Positions 7,313 to 16,235 of a stretch of DNA of 64,000 bases are shown here, piece by piece (position 1 is the first letter of the stretch; each line of letters begins with the position of its first letter). A program made the translations under genes and the position numbers. The notes below the pieces were generated by a model. The model was not told the DNA's origin. It searched no databases and was given only the letters and a program-made list of their open reading frames with translations. Source of the DNA: JAITVM01 sp031551135 (GTDB lineage: Bacteria > Bacillota > Clostridia > Lachnospirales > JAITVM01). Location of the stretch: contig JAVBOA010000001.1 in the NCBI GenBank assembly GCA_031551135.1, positions 1-64,000 on the forward strand, in the 5' to 3' direction.

Positions 7313-10300
7313 ATGTATAAAAAAGTTGATTCCAATATGAATTTTGTGCAAAGAGAACTCGAAATAGAAAATTTTTGGAAAGAAAATAAGATTTTTGAAA
7401 AATCTATGAAATTGAGAGAAAACGCTCCGATATTTACATTTTATGACGGGCCGCCGACCGCAAACGGCAAGCCGCATATCGGCCATGTAATAACCCGTGC
7501 GGTAAAGGATTTGATTCCGCGATACAAATCCATGAAAGGCTATAATGTTTTGCGCAAGGCCGGCTGGGATACGCATGGGCTTCCGGTTGAACTGGAAGTA
7601 GAAAAGCTTTTGGGCATTAGCGGAAAGCCTCAAATCGAAACTTACGGTATCGAGCCGTTTATTCAAAAATGCAAGGAAAGCGTTTGGAAATACGAAAAAG
7701 AATGGCGCGATATGAGCGATAGGGTTGGATTTTGGGTAGATATGGATAACCCGTATGTAACTTATCACAATAATTATATCGAATCCGTTTGGTGGGCGCT
7801 GAAAACAATTTGGGATAAAGGACTGATTTATAAAGGTCATAAGGTTGTACCTTATTGTCCGCGCTGCGGCACTGCGCTTTCTTCGCACGAAGTTGCTCAA
7901 GGCTATAAAGACGTTACCGATACAACCGTTACCGCAAAATTTAAATTAATCGACGCGGAAAATGAATTTATTTTAGCTTGGACGACTACACCTTGGACTT
8001 TGCCTTCAAATGTGGCGCTTGCCGTAAATGCTTTCGAAGATTATGTAAAGATTTTAAATAAAGAAAATAACGAAAAATATATCCTTGCAAAAGCTCTGAT
8101 CGAAACAAATGTAAAATTCGAATATGAAATTATTGAAGAATTTAAAGGCGATGCACTGCAAGGGAAAAAATATATTCCGCTTTTTGATTACGCAGGCGAA
8201 ACAAAAGAAAACAAGCATTTTGTAGTTTGCGATAATTATGTAACTTTGACCGACGGTACAGGCGTTGTGCATATCGCTCCGGCTTTCGGTGAAGATGACG
8301 CAAGGCTCGGACGTGAATACAATCTTCCTTTTGTTCAATTAGTCAATTCGGAAGGAAAATTCGTAGAGGGCTGCGAAAAACTCACGGGAGTTTTTATAAA
8401 AGACGCTGACAAAATCGTAATCGATTATCTTACGGAAAATAATAAATTATTCAAACACGAAAAATATGAGCATAATTATCCGTTCTGCTGGCGTTGTGAT
8501 ACTTCGCTTATGTATTACGCGCGTGATACTTGGTTTATAAAAATGACCTCGCTGCGTGAAAATCTCGTTGAAAATAACAATACGGTGAACTGGCTTCCCG
8601 AAAATGTTAAGCAAGGCCGTTTCGGAAACTTTTTGGAAAATGTTCTCGATTGGGGACTCAGCCGCGAACGTTATTGGGGTACGCCGCTGCCGATTTGGGC
8701 TTGCGAATGCGGGCATTATCACGCTATCGGAAGTATAGAAGAATTAAAATCAATGAGCGATAATTGTCCGGATGATATCGAACTTCATAAGCCGTATATC
8801 GATAAAGTAAATGTAAAATGCCCGAAATGCTCCGCAAAAATGACGCGCGTTCCCGAAGTAATCGATTGTTGGTTTGATTCCGGCGCAATGCCTTTTGCTC
8901 AGCATCATTATCCTTTCGAGAACAAAGAAATTTTTGATAAAAATTTTCCGGCGGATTTTATTTCGGAGGCTGTTGACCAAACACGAGGCTGGTTTTATAC
9001 ATTGATGGCGATCTCGACTTTATTGTTTGATAAATCTCCGTACAAAAACGTAATTGTTTTGGGGCATGTTCAGGATAAAGACGGTCAAAAAATGAGCAAG
9101 CACAAAGGAAATGTTGTTGACCCTTGGGTTCCGCTTAACAATCAAGGTGCCGATGCCGTGCGCTGGTATTTTTTCTCTAATTCGTCGCCGTGGCTGCCTA
9201 GCCGTTTTTATGAAGAGGCCGTAAACGAAGTTCAGCGTAAATTTATGGGAACGCTTAAAAATGCTTATGCTTTTTATGTTCTTTATGCGAATATCGATAA
9301 TTTCAATCCAAAAGAATATTCGCTTGAATATGCTAAATTAAACGTTATGGATAAATGGATTTTATCAAAATTAAATACGCTGATAAAATTTGTTGACGAT
9401 AGCCTTAACGCATATAAAATTACAGAGCCGGCCCGCGCTATGATGGAATTTATTGACGATTTATCGAATTGGTATATCAGAAGAAGCCGCGAAAGATTTT
9501 GGGCAAACGGAATGCCGCAGGAAAAAATAAATGCTTTTATGACGCTCTACACGGTTTTAGTTGAGTTTATTAAATTAGCCGCACCGTTTATACCGTTTTT
9601 GACAGAGGATATTTATTCTAATCTCGTTTTATCTGTGGATAAATCCGCTCCTGAGTCAATACATTTTTGCGATTATCCACAATTCTATCAAGAGTTTGTG
9701 GATAAAGAGCTTGAAAAAAATATGGATGAAGTTTTGAAAATCGTAACCGTTGGGCGCGCGTGCCGAAACGAAGCGAATATTAAAAACCGTCAGCCGCTCA
9801 GCAAAATTTATGTAAATTCGGAAATCGAATTGCAGGAAAACTACAGAAGTATAATCAAAGAAGAGCTAAATATAAAAGAAATCCTTTTTGTAAAAGATAC
9901 TTCTGCATTCCAGACTTATAAATTTAAGCCGCAGTTAAAAACTCTCGGCCCTAAATACGGAAAAATTGTTCCAAAAATCGGCGCTTATCTTGCTGATGCA
10001 GACGGAAATAAATTGATGAGCGATTTGCAAGCCGGAAACGTGAGCATCACAATTGACGAAAATGAAGTAACTTTATCGCTTGATGATGTTTTGTATGAAT
10101 CCGCAAAAGTCGAAGGATATACTGCAATTACAGATAAAAACATCACTGTCGTAATTGATATAAATTTATCCGATGAGTTGATAGAAGAAGGATTTGTGCG
10201 CGAAATAATCAGCAAAATTCAAACAATGCGCAAAGAATCAGATTTTGATGTTTTGGACAGAATTGAAATAAAATATTTCGGAAACGAAAAATTATCCGAA

Positions 10301-10441
10301 ATAATTGTGCGCAACGCCGAAGAAATAAAATCCGAAGTTTTGGCAAATTCGATTGAAGAAAATGCCGAAATCTCAGAAGACGGCAAACACTGGAATATCA
10401 ACGGAGAAGAAATTGTTCTCAAAGTTAAGAAAGCGCAGTGA
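7313..10441 (+). CDS. ileS: Isoleucine-tRNA ligase (probable type 2 form)
   Basis: This 1042-residue class I synthetase charges tRNA-Ile. It has the PHIGH version of the HIGH motif (residues 54-58) after YDGPPTANG, the editing (CP1) domain with WTTTPWTLPSN, KMSKH near residue 595, and the anticodon-binding domain from about 690. Internal CPRC and CPKC pairs are zinc sites. It lacks the C-terminal cysteine cluster of the ~930-residue bacterial form, and its length matches the long, eukaryote-like type 2 IleRS, which often tolerates mupirocin; that property is inference. The GGGAGG site lies six bases before the ATG. Confidence 0.97.
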   Translation: MYKKVDSNMNFVQRELEIENFWKENKIFEKSMKLRENAPIFTFYDGPPTANGKPHIGHVITRAVKDLIPRYKSMKGYNVLRKAGWDTHGLPVELEVEKLLGISGKPQIETYGIEPFIQKCKESVWKYEKEWRDMSDRVGFWVDMDNPYVTYHNNYIESVWWALKTIWDKGLIYKGHKVVPYCPRCGTALSSHEVAQGYKDVTDTTVTAKFKLIDAENEFILAWTTTPWTLPSNVALAVNAFEDYVKILNKENNEKYILAKALIETNVKFEYEIIEEFKGDALQGKKYIPLFDYAGETKENKHFVVCDNYVTLTDGTGVVHIAPAFGEDDARLGREYNLPFVQLVNSEGKFVEGCEKLTGVFIKDADKIVIDYLTENNKLFKHEKYEHNYPFCWRCDTSLMYYARDTWFIKMTSLRENLVENNNTVNWLPENVKQGRFGNFLENVLDWGLSRERYWGTPLPIWACECGHYHAIGSIEELKSMSDNCPDDIELHKPYIDKVNVKCPKCSAKMTRVPEVIDCWFDSGAMPFAQHHYPFENKEIFDKNFPADFISEAVDQTRGWFYTLMAISTLLFDKSPYKNVIVLGHVQDKDGQKMSKHKGNVVDPWVPLNNQGADAVRWYFFSNSSPWLPSRFYEEAVNEVQRKFMGTLKNAYAFYVLYANIDNFNPKEYSLEYAKLNVMDKWILSKLNTLIKFVDDSLNAYKITEPARAMMEFIDDLSNWYIRRSRERFWANGMPQEKINAFMTLYTVLVEFIKLAAPFIPFLTEDIYSNLVLSVDKSAPESIHFCDYPQFYQEFVDKELEKNMDEVLKIVTVGRACRNEANIKNRQPLSKIYVNSEIELQENYRSIIKEELNIKEILFVKDTSAFQTYKFKPQLKTLGPKYGKIVPKIGAYLADADGNKLMSDLQAGNVSITIDENEVTLSLDDVLYESAKVEGYTAITDKNITVVIDINLSDELIEEGFVREIISKIQTMRKESDFDVLDRIEIKYFGNEKLSEIIVRNAEEIKSEVLANSIEENAEISEDGKHWNINGEEIVLKVKKAQ

Positions 10442-10473
10442 CAAAAATTAGTATTTTTTATTGAAATTATATG

Positions 10474-10520
10474 TCTCTCTTGTTATTATTAGTATCATAT
10501 AATAATAAGAGAGATTTTTT
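10474..10520 (+). terminator. Intrinsic terminator of ileS
   Basis: A 16-position stem, TCTCTCTTGTTATTAT (10474-10489) with ATAATAATAAGAGAGA (10499-10514), followed by six T. Confidence 0.9.
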
Positions 10521-10603
10521 ATTCCGTTTAATTGTACTCACGAACGGATGTGAACTTCATTTTCGGCCGTCAGTATATCTATAGCTTGTTTGGAGGAATA
10601 GCT

Positions 10604-10912
10604 TTGTCAAAAAAATTTATTTTCTTTTATATCTGCTTTTTCTTAATGTTTACCGGCCTTTTAAGACTAGAAAACACTATTTCAAGCTACCGTTTAAGAA
10701 AAAATTCTCACGACAAATATTCTCTTGATTCCCCTACCAAAACAATAGTTATGGACAAGACCACTTTTGTTCTGAAATATCAGAGCAAAATGGACGTTTA
10801 CTATGTTTACCGAAATAATGATTTTTTAATCGGATTTGTGGAGACGGACGGAAAAAACATTCAGTCAATCGATAATTACAATCTTTTCAATAATCTTAAT
10901 CGAATAAAATAA
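10604..10912 (+). CDS. Small single-pass membrane protein, unknown
   Basis: I choose the TTG at 10604 as start because GGAGG ends seven bases before it; the in-frame ATG at 10532 has no site. The 102-residue product begins (M)SKKFIFFYICFFLMFTGLLRL, one hydrophobic segment or uncleaved signal anchor, then about 75 polar residues with VYYVYRNNDFLIGFVE. I recognise no family. It lies alone between ileS and a secreted stalk-domain protein. Confidence 0.55.
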   Translation: MSKKFIFFYICFFLMFTGLLRLENTISSYRLRKNSHDKYSLDSPTKTIVMDKTTFVLKYQSKMDVYYVYRNNDFLIGFVETDGKNIQSIDNYNLFNNLNRIK

Positions 10913-11094
10913 TCATAAAATTAAGGAACTTTTTTGATTTTTTTTCGTTATATGTATTTAGGACACAAAAAATTTTATTGATTTCTTTTTCGAGAATAAA
11001 CCCATTTTTTCTACATAAACTAATTTCAGTTTATATTTTATAATACTTTAATCCGGATTCAGCAGATTTATGCTATAGTTATATATGCTCCTTA

Positions 11095-11126
11095 TACCAT
11101 TTCCATTCTAAAGGATAGAAATAGTA
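11095..11126. repeat. TACTATTTTC element, short copy 1
   Basis: A 32-base minimal copy, TACCATTTCCATT...GAAATAGTA, flanked on both sides by TTA (11092-11094 and 11127-11129). It lies 61 bases upstream of the start of the secreted stalk protein gene. Confidence 0.7.
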
Positions 11127-11187
11127 TTACCTACATATCATAATGACTCTTTGAAAATGATATTGCCTTTTTTTGGAGGTTAGTTTT

Positions 11188-12027
11188 ATGAAAATAATCA
11201 CCTTTATTTTAGCCTGTATATTTTTGACCCCAAATCCAAGCAGAGTATTTGCATCACCAAAAACTCCAAACAGTTTATCCAATAAAGTTCTGCTATCTAA
11301 AAATGTTGAAGCAAAAAGTAAAATTATCACCGGGACTTATTTGGACTATAGTATAAAAATACCCGAAACTTGGTCTTCTTATGTCTCATCGGAGTTTGAA
11401 AGAAGCGCTTCAAAACAGATTGTGGAAAAAATAAACTTTTATTATAACCCTAGAAATAAATTTAATAAACCGATTTTATTTTTATCGCTTTATGTATTTA
11501 ATAGAAGCGACTATTATAACCAAAATAATTCTGCTTACACGCTTATCAGCCAAAACAACTCTTATGTTTTCGCAAGCACAACCGTAGTCACAAATCCATT
11601 TTCGAAGGGCGAAGATAGAAATACTTTTAGTATGTTAATCAACAACTCAAAAGATGTAAAATTCTTAAAAAGCATTATCGTTTTGCCTTCTGAAATAAAG
11701 GAATCGAATACAATCACGGTTAATAATAAAAGATTAAACGGAAAAGTTTTGGTGAAAAGCGGTAATATTTGTTTTTTCCCATTAAAAGAAATTTGTGAAG
11801 CTCTTGGCTACAATGTGTCTTGGAATTCCAAAAAGGCTTGTGTCATTATTACAGACAAAAGAAATACTTATTATAAAGAGTTTTTCCCGAATCAGCCGTC
11901 CAAAAATTCCGGCTATAGCGTTATTATAAGCAATAATTATTCATATGTTAATTCGTTTTATTTTATTTGGGATTTGGGCGTAAATTTTGAAATTGATGAT
12001 GATTATAACGCTTTGATTACAAGTTAA
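11188..12027 (+). CDS. Secreted protein with C-terminal stalk (copper amine oxidase N-like) domain
   Basis: The 279-residue product starts at the second ATG (11188), seven bases after TTGGAGG. It has a signal peptide (MKIITFILACIFLTPNPSRVFA), a central region of unknown fold (about 40-170), and a C-terminal ~90 residues with the stalk-domain pattern: ITVNNKRL, FFPLKEICEALGYNVSWNSK, CVIITDKRN. That pattern recurs in at least seven other proteins of this window. In this family the domain is thought to be a cell-surface module, not an oxidase. The central part may be ligand binding or enzymatic; I cannot tell. Confidence 0.7.
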   Translation: MKIITFILACIFLTPNPSRVFASPKTPNSLSNKVLLSKNVEAKSKIITGTYLDYSIKIPETWSSYVSSEFERSASKQIVEKINFYYNPRNKFNKPILFLSLYVFNRSDYYNQNNSAYTLISQNNSYVFASTTVVTNPFSKGEDRNTFSMLINNSKDVKFLKSIIVLPSEIKESNTITVNNKRLNGKVLVKSGNICFFPLKEICEALGYNVSWNSKKACVIITDKRNTYYKEFFPNQPSKNSGYSVIISNNYSYVNSFYFIWDLGVNFEIDDDYNALITS

Positions 12028-12060
12028 TACTATTTTCATTTAGATAAGTAGAAAAAAATA
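12028..12060. repeat. TACTATTTTC element, half copy
   Basis: TACTATTTTCATTTAGATAAG and an A-tract begin directly after the TAA stop codon of the preceding gene (12025-12027). The other arm is missing. Confidence 0.65.
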
Positions 12061-12062
12061 TT

Positions 12063-12093
12063 CGCAAGTATCTCATTGATGCTTGCGTTTTTT
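12063..12093 (+). terminator. Intrinsic terminator
   Basis: CGCAAGTATC (12063-12072) pairs with GATGCTTGCG (12078-12087), followed by six T. It follows the stalk protein gene. Confidence 0.8.
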
Positions 12094-12158
12094 AATTCCG
12101 CATTGCTTAAAGCCAAAATAAGTTTTATACTATAAAGAAAAAAGTAGGAGAACATTTC

Positions 12159-13064
12159 ATGAACAAAAATTTATTAGCACATATATTGGCCGCTTTTACC
12201 ATTTTAATCTGGAGTGCGACTTTTATCTGCACGAAGGTTCTATTGGATTATTTAAATCCGTTTTCAATTTTATTTTATAGATTTCTGCTGGCTTATATCG
12301 TATTATTGATTGTTTATCCGAAATATCGAAATAAATTCATATTAAAAGACGAGATATTGTATTTTTTTGCAGGCCTCACCGGCGTGACCCTTTATTTGCT
12401 TTTAGAAAATACCGCCGTGGATTATTCCACTGCCTCGAATGTCGGCTTGATTGTTTCTTCTGCGCCAATATTTACCGCTCTTGCTTTTTCTTTCTTTTAT
12501 AAAGACGAAAAAATAGGGAAAAATTTTTTTATGGGCTTTTTTATTGCGTTCGCCGGAATTTTCATAGTTATGTTCAGCGGACAAAAAACTTTTAAAATCA
12601 ATCCGTTAGGCGATTTTTTAGCGTTATTTTCGGCAATTTCATGGGGCGGATATTCTGTATTATATAGAAAAATATCTTCTAAGAATATAAATATAATTTT
12701 AATCACTCGAAAAATTTTTTTCTACGCACTTTTGACAATGATTCCGCTTTCGTTTGTTTTTAATATTTCGACCGATTTTGCAATTTTCACAAACAAAACC
12801 GTAATTTTCAATTTGATTTTCTTGGGCGGGCTTGCCTCGGCGGTTTGCTATGCAACTTGGGCATATTCCTGCGTAACACTGGGAACGATCAAAACATCCG
12901 TTTATATTTATTTGATTCCTCTGCTTTCGCTTGTGATTTCCCGAGTAATTCTAAACGAGAAAATTACTTTGCTGAAAATAGTCGGCTGCCTTTTCATTTT
13001 GAGCGGCGTTTATATTTCCGAAAAAAAACAAAACGCTCAAAGTGCCGATATAGCGGTATGTTAA
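12159..13064 (+). CDS. EamA (DMT superfamily) transporter
   Basis: A 301-residue membrane protein with about ten hydrophobic helices in two EamA repeats (about 8-138 and 150-285). The first starts NLLAHILAAFTILIWSATFI, and the repeat 2 marker GGYSVLYRK is present. DMT members of this kind export amino acids or other small metabolites; the substrate is not predictable from sequence. AGTAGGAG lies eight bases upstream of the ATG. It is flanked by a terminator upstream and an inverted repeat downstream, so it is a single-gene unit. Confidence 0.88.
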   Translation: MNKNLLAHILAAFTILIWSATFICTKVLLDYLNPFSILFYRFLLAYIVLLIVYPKYRNKFILKDEILYFFAGLTGVTLYLLLENTAVDYSTASNVGLIVSSAPIFTALAFSFFYKDEKIGKNFFMGFFIAFAGIFIVMFSGQKTFKINPLGDFLALFSAISWGGYSVLYRKISSKNINIILITRKIFFYALLTMIPLSFVFNISTDFAIFTNKTVIFNLIFLGGLASAVCYATWAYSCVTLGTIKTSVYIYLIPLLSLVISRVILNEKITLLKIVGCLFILSGVYISEKKQNAQSADIAVC

Positions 13065-13083
13065 AATTTTTTTAATGCAAAAT

Positions 13084-13144
13084 AATGAGAATCATCTATA
13101 TAATTTGCTTATGTATGTAAATTGTATAATCAATGGTTCTCATT
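13084..13144. repeat. Inverted repeat after the EamA gene
   Basis: AATGAGAATCAT (13084-13095) and ATGGTTCTCATT (13133-13144) pair over 12 positions with one G-U, with a 37-base loop. There is no U-run. A second small repeat, ATACTAAT/ATTAGTAT, lies just before ktrB (13192-13231). These may be regulatory structures of the potassium operon. Confidence 0.4.
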
Positions 13145-13244
13145 TCATACTAAAATCAGCTTTAATTGTAATATCAACGGAAATAATATAATACTAATCA
13201 TCGGTTAAACGGTTTTTAATCGAATTAGTATAGGGAGACAAAAA

Positions 13245-14585
13245 ATGATTAAGATTAATAAAATCAGCCTAACACCGCTGCAATTTTTATCACTGGGATT
13301 TTTTCTTGTGATATTATTTGGGAGCTTGCTGCTTTCGCTGCCCATAGCAAACCGAAACGGTGATTATTTGCCATTTATCGACGCTCTGTTTACATCGACT
13401 ACATCCACTTGCGTCACAGGGCTGTCTGTTTTTGATATATATACTCAATTTACGCTTTTCGGGCAAATTGTAATTCTTTGTTTGGTTCAAATCGGCGGGC
13501 TTGGTTTTATGACAATCGTCATTTGTTTGTCTATGGCTCTTGGCAAACGAATCGGCTTGCGCGAAAGAGCATTGATGAAAGAATCCATGAATGCGCTTTA
13601 TCTCGGCGGCATAGTTCGCCTTGCAAGACGGGCGATTTTCGGAACTTTAATCATTGAACTGATTGGCGCAATTTTGCTGGCGTTTCGATTTATTCCGGAT
13701 TTCGGATTATTGCAGGGAGTCTGGTTCAGTATTTTCCACTCTATATCCGCTTTTTGTAACGCCGGACTGGATTTGATCGGAAAAATCACGCCGTCAAGTT
13801 CGCTAATACATTATTCAAACGATCTACTCATAAACCTTGTTATTATGTCGCTTATCGTAATCGGCGGAATCGGCTTTATTGTTTGGGATGATATATTGGA
13901 CAATAAATGGCATATCAAAAAATACCGCCTGCAATCGAAAATCGTTTTGTCAATGACATTTTTGTTGATTATTGTCGGCGCATTGGGATTTTACTTTCTG
14001 GAAGGCAACAACGCTTTCGCAGGAATGAGCACGGGCGAAAAAATCCTTGCTTCATTTTTTCAGTCGGTCACGCCCAGAACCGCCGGTTTTTGTACTGTAG
14101 ACATGAACAAGCTCAGCGAAAGCGGCTCTATTTTGACTATGTTTATGATGTTGGTCGGCGCTTCGCCGGGTTCGACCGGCGGCGGTATAAAAACAACGAC
14201 TTTTTTTGTTATGATATTTTCTGTTGCCGCATATCTGCGAAGCCGTGACGACATAAACGTATTTAACCGCAAAATCGAAGACAAGGCAGTTCAGCGGGCA
14301 TATAACAGCGCAATGCTTTACATTATGGCGGCTATTTTGGGTACAATGGTAATTTCGCTTCAGGGAATCGGCACGGATACAGCGTTGTTTGAGGCAATAT
14401 CCGCAATCGGAACAGTCGGACTTTCCAAAGGTATCACGCCAGAATTGACGAATTTATCTAAGGTTACCGTTATTTTGCTTATGTATGCCGGCAGACTCGG
14501 AAGCCTATCTGTTCTCATGGCTGTTACCGACAGGCGCATTAAAACGAAAATCAGCAATGTTGAGGAAAAGATAATAATTGGTTAA
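13245..14585 (+). CDS. ktrB: Potassium uptake protein, TrkH/KtrB family
   Basis: A 446-residue ion-conducting subunit of a Ktr-type K+ (or Na+-dependent K+) uptake system. The four M1-P-M2 repeats are visible through their filter loops: TSTTSTCVTGLS, SISAFCNAGLDLIG, VTPRTAGFCTV and ISAIGTVGLSKGIT, each with the key glycine. A GASPGSTGGGIK gating loop lies near residue 310. The start is supported by AGGGAGA. The regulator gene follows after 14 bases, so the two are co-transcribed. Confidence 0.95.
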   Translation: MIKINKISLTPLQFLSLGFFLVILFGSLLLSLPIANRNGDYLPFIDALFTSTTSTCVTGLSVFDIYTQFTLFGQIVILCLVQIGGLGFMTIVICLSMALGKRIGLRERALMKESMNALYLGGIVRLARRAIFGTLIIELIGAILLAFRFIPDFGLLQGVWFSIFHSISAFCNAGLDLIGKITPSSSLIHYSNDLLINLVIMSLIVIGGIGFIVWDDILDNKWHIKKYRLQSKIVLSMTFLLIIVGALGFYFLEGNNAFAGMSTGEKILASFFQSVTPRTAGFCTVDMNKLSESGSILTMFMMLVGASPGSTGGGIKTTTFFVMIFSVAAYLRSRDDINVFNRKIEDKAVQRAYNSAMLYIMAAILGTMVISLQGIGTDTALFEAISAIGTVGLSKGITPELTNLSKVTVILLMYAGRLGSLSVLMAVTDRRIKTKISNVEEKIIIG

Positions 14586-14599
14586 AGGAGAGAAATTTT

Positions 14600-15253
14600 A
14601 TGAAATCCATGTTGGTTATCGGAGTCGGTCGCTTTGGCAGGCATCTGTCTATAAAACTCGCCGAACTGGGAAACGAAGTTATGATTGTAGATAAAGATGA
14701 AATGAGAGTAACGAATGTCGCACCGTATGTTACAGCGGCGCAAGTAGCCGATTGTCAAGACGACGAAGTAATGCGTGAACTTGGTGTATCCAATTTTGAT
14801 GTATGCTTTGTATGTGTAAGCGGCGATTTTCAGTCGTCTCTCGAAATAACTTGTATGCTCAAAGAGCTTGGAGCAAAATACATTGTTTCGAAAACTGACC
14901 GTGAAAAACAGGGCAAGTTTCTCGAAAAAATCGGCGCTGACGAAATCATTCACGCCGAAAAAAATATGGCTGAGCGTTTGGCTGCAAGGTTCAGTGCTAA
15001 AAATCTTTTTGATTATATCGAGCTTTCTTCTGATTATGCTGTTGCCGAAACTCATGTTCCAAAAGAATGGATCGGGCATTCCGTTTATGAACTTGAAATC
15101 AGAAAAAAACATCATGTAAGTATTCTTGGTTACAAAAACGGCGATAAAAAGCTGATACCAATAATGAGCGCAAATCATGTTTTTGCGGCAAATGAGCATC
15201 TCGTTATTGCCGGACTGAAAAAAGACGTTGCTCATATTGCTTCACGTGCATAA
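14600..15253 (+). CDS. ktrA: Potassium uptake regulator, TrkA/KtrA family (RCK)
   Basis: The 217-residue cytosolic partner of KtrB. The N-terminal Rossmann (RCK_N) domain has LVIGVGRFGRHLSIKLAELG, the dinucleotide or ATP-binding glycine motif, and VDKDE at the end of the second strand. The C-terminal RCK_C domain covers about 140-217. KtrA octamers gate KtrB with ATP/ADP, and in Firmicutes also bind c-di-AMP through RCK_C; that binding is family knowledge, not seen here. AAAGGAG lies nine bases before the ATG. The stop codon overlaps the operon terminator. Confidence 0.95.
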   Translation: MKSMLVIGVGRFGRHLSIKLAELGNEVMIVDKDEMRVTNVAPYVTAAQVADCQDDEVMRELGVSNFDVCFVCVSGDFQSSLEITCMLKELGAKYIVSKTDREKQGKFLEKIGADEIIHAEKNMAERLAARFSAKNLFDYIELSSDYAVAETHVPKEWIGHSVYELEIRKKHHVSILGYKNGDKKLIPIMSANHVFAANEHLVIAGLKKDVAHIASRA

Positions 15254-15294
15254 AAAGGAGTTGTAGATTTAGCGAGACTTGCAACCCTTTTTTT
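15252..15294 (+). terminator. Terminator of ktrBA
   Basis: AAAAAGGAGTTG (15253-15263) pairs, with one bulge, with CAACCCTTTTT, ending in seven T (15288-15294). Confidence 0.7.
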
Positions 15295-15302
15295 GGAGAA
15301 GA

Positions 15303-15336
15303 TACTATTTTCATTATAAAGGATAGAAAAAAATAA
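15303..15336. repeat. TACTATTTTC element, half copy
   Basis: TACTATTTTCATTATAAAGG and an A-tract, one arm only, between the convergent ktrA and ABC genes. Confidence 0.55.
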
Positions 15337-15391
15337 TAGGCTTGCCACCATAAATAGTTTAGAAAATAAAAACTCTTTATGACAGCAAGCC
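15325..15391 (-). terminator. Probable terminator of the ABC importer operon
   Basis: On the minus strand GGCTTGC (15391-15385) and GCAAGCC (15345-15339) close a 39-base loop. They are followed by TATTATTTTTTT, whose U-tract is the arm of a repeat element half copy. Confidence 0.5.
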
Positions 15392-15403
15392 ATATTAAAT
15401 TTA

Positions 15404-15437
15404 TACCATTTCCATTATACAAGGACAGAAAAAAATA
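15404..15437. repeat. TACTATTTTC element, half copy
   Basis: TACCATTTCCATTATACAAGG and an A-tract, preceded by TTA. The inner end reaches the stop codon of the ABC ATPase gene at 15438. Confidence 0.55.
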
Positions 15438-16235
15438 TTAATTATTCAAAAGCATCCTATCATTTGCCATATCTTCACCGCTTGCCTGCTCGAACATTCC
15501 CAATAAATCGGCAACCGTCAAATTTTTCTTGCGTTTTTCCGAAATATCCAAAATACATTCGCCTTCGTGCATCATCGCGATACGATTCCCGATTCTGAGC
15601 GCATCTTTCATATTATGCGTAACCATCAAAGCCGTAAGTTTATTTTCTTCTACAATTTTCACGGTTATTTCCAAAACTTTTTTTGCGGTTTTCGGGTCAA
15701 GCGCCGCAGTATGTTCGTCCAACAAAAGCAATTTCGGGTTATGGAAAGTCGCCATCAGCAAAGTCAAAGCCTGACGCTGTCCGCCGGAAAGATTTCCGGT
15801 TTTATATTTCAAACGGTCTTCGAGCCCCAAATCGAGTTCTTTCAAGCGCTTAACAAAAATATCCCGTTCTTTATTCGTTATTCCCCATTTTAAACCGCGT
15901 TTCTTGCCTCTTCGATAAGCCATTGCAAGATTTTCTTCGATTGTCATATTTCCGGCAGTTCCCATGCGCGGATCTTGAAAAACCCTTCCGATATATGCCG
16001 CACGCTGAAATTCAACAAGCTTTGTCACATTAATATTATCTATATAAATATTTCCCGAATCTATCGGAAAAACACCGGCAATCGCGTTTAATAAAGTCGA
16101 TTTTCCGGCACCGTTTCCGCCGATTATTGTAATAAAATCATTTTCTTCAATCGTTAGGCTGACATTGCTTATTGCCTTTTTTTCGTTCACCGTGCCGCCG
16201 TCAAATGTTTTCAAAATATTAAGAACTTTTAGCAT
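15438..16235 (-). CDS. ABC transporter ATP-binding protein
   Basis: A 265-residue nucleotide-binding subunit with Walker A GGNGAGKST (about 38-46), signature LSGGQRQAL (about 149), Walker B LLLLDEHTAALDP (about 169-181) and the switch His in VTHNMKDAL. It resembles the COG1101 ATPases that accompany PF04392-type binding proteins. Its start overlaps the permease stop by one base, so translation is coupled. It energises uptake of the substrate captured by the lipoprotein encoded at 17303-18277. Confidence 0.93.
   Translation of the reverse strand: MLKVLNILKTFDGGTVNEKKAISNVSLTIEENDFITIIGGNGAGKSTLLNAIAGVFPIDSGNIYIDNINVTKLVEFQRAAYIGRVFQDPRMGTAGNMTIEENLAMAYRRGKKRGLKWGITNKERDIFVKRLKELDLGLEDRLKYKTGNLSGGQRQALTLLMATFHNPKLLLLDEHTAALDPKTAKKVLEITVKIVEENKLTALMVTHNMKDALRIGNRIAMMHEGECILDISEKRKKNLTVADLLGMFEQASGEDMANDRMLLNN

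Noticed and set aside
7190..7900. 236-codon minus-strand frame over the T-box and ileS start
   Set aside because: Antisense to a certain gene and its T-box leader; no binding site.
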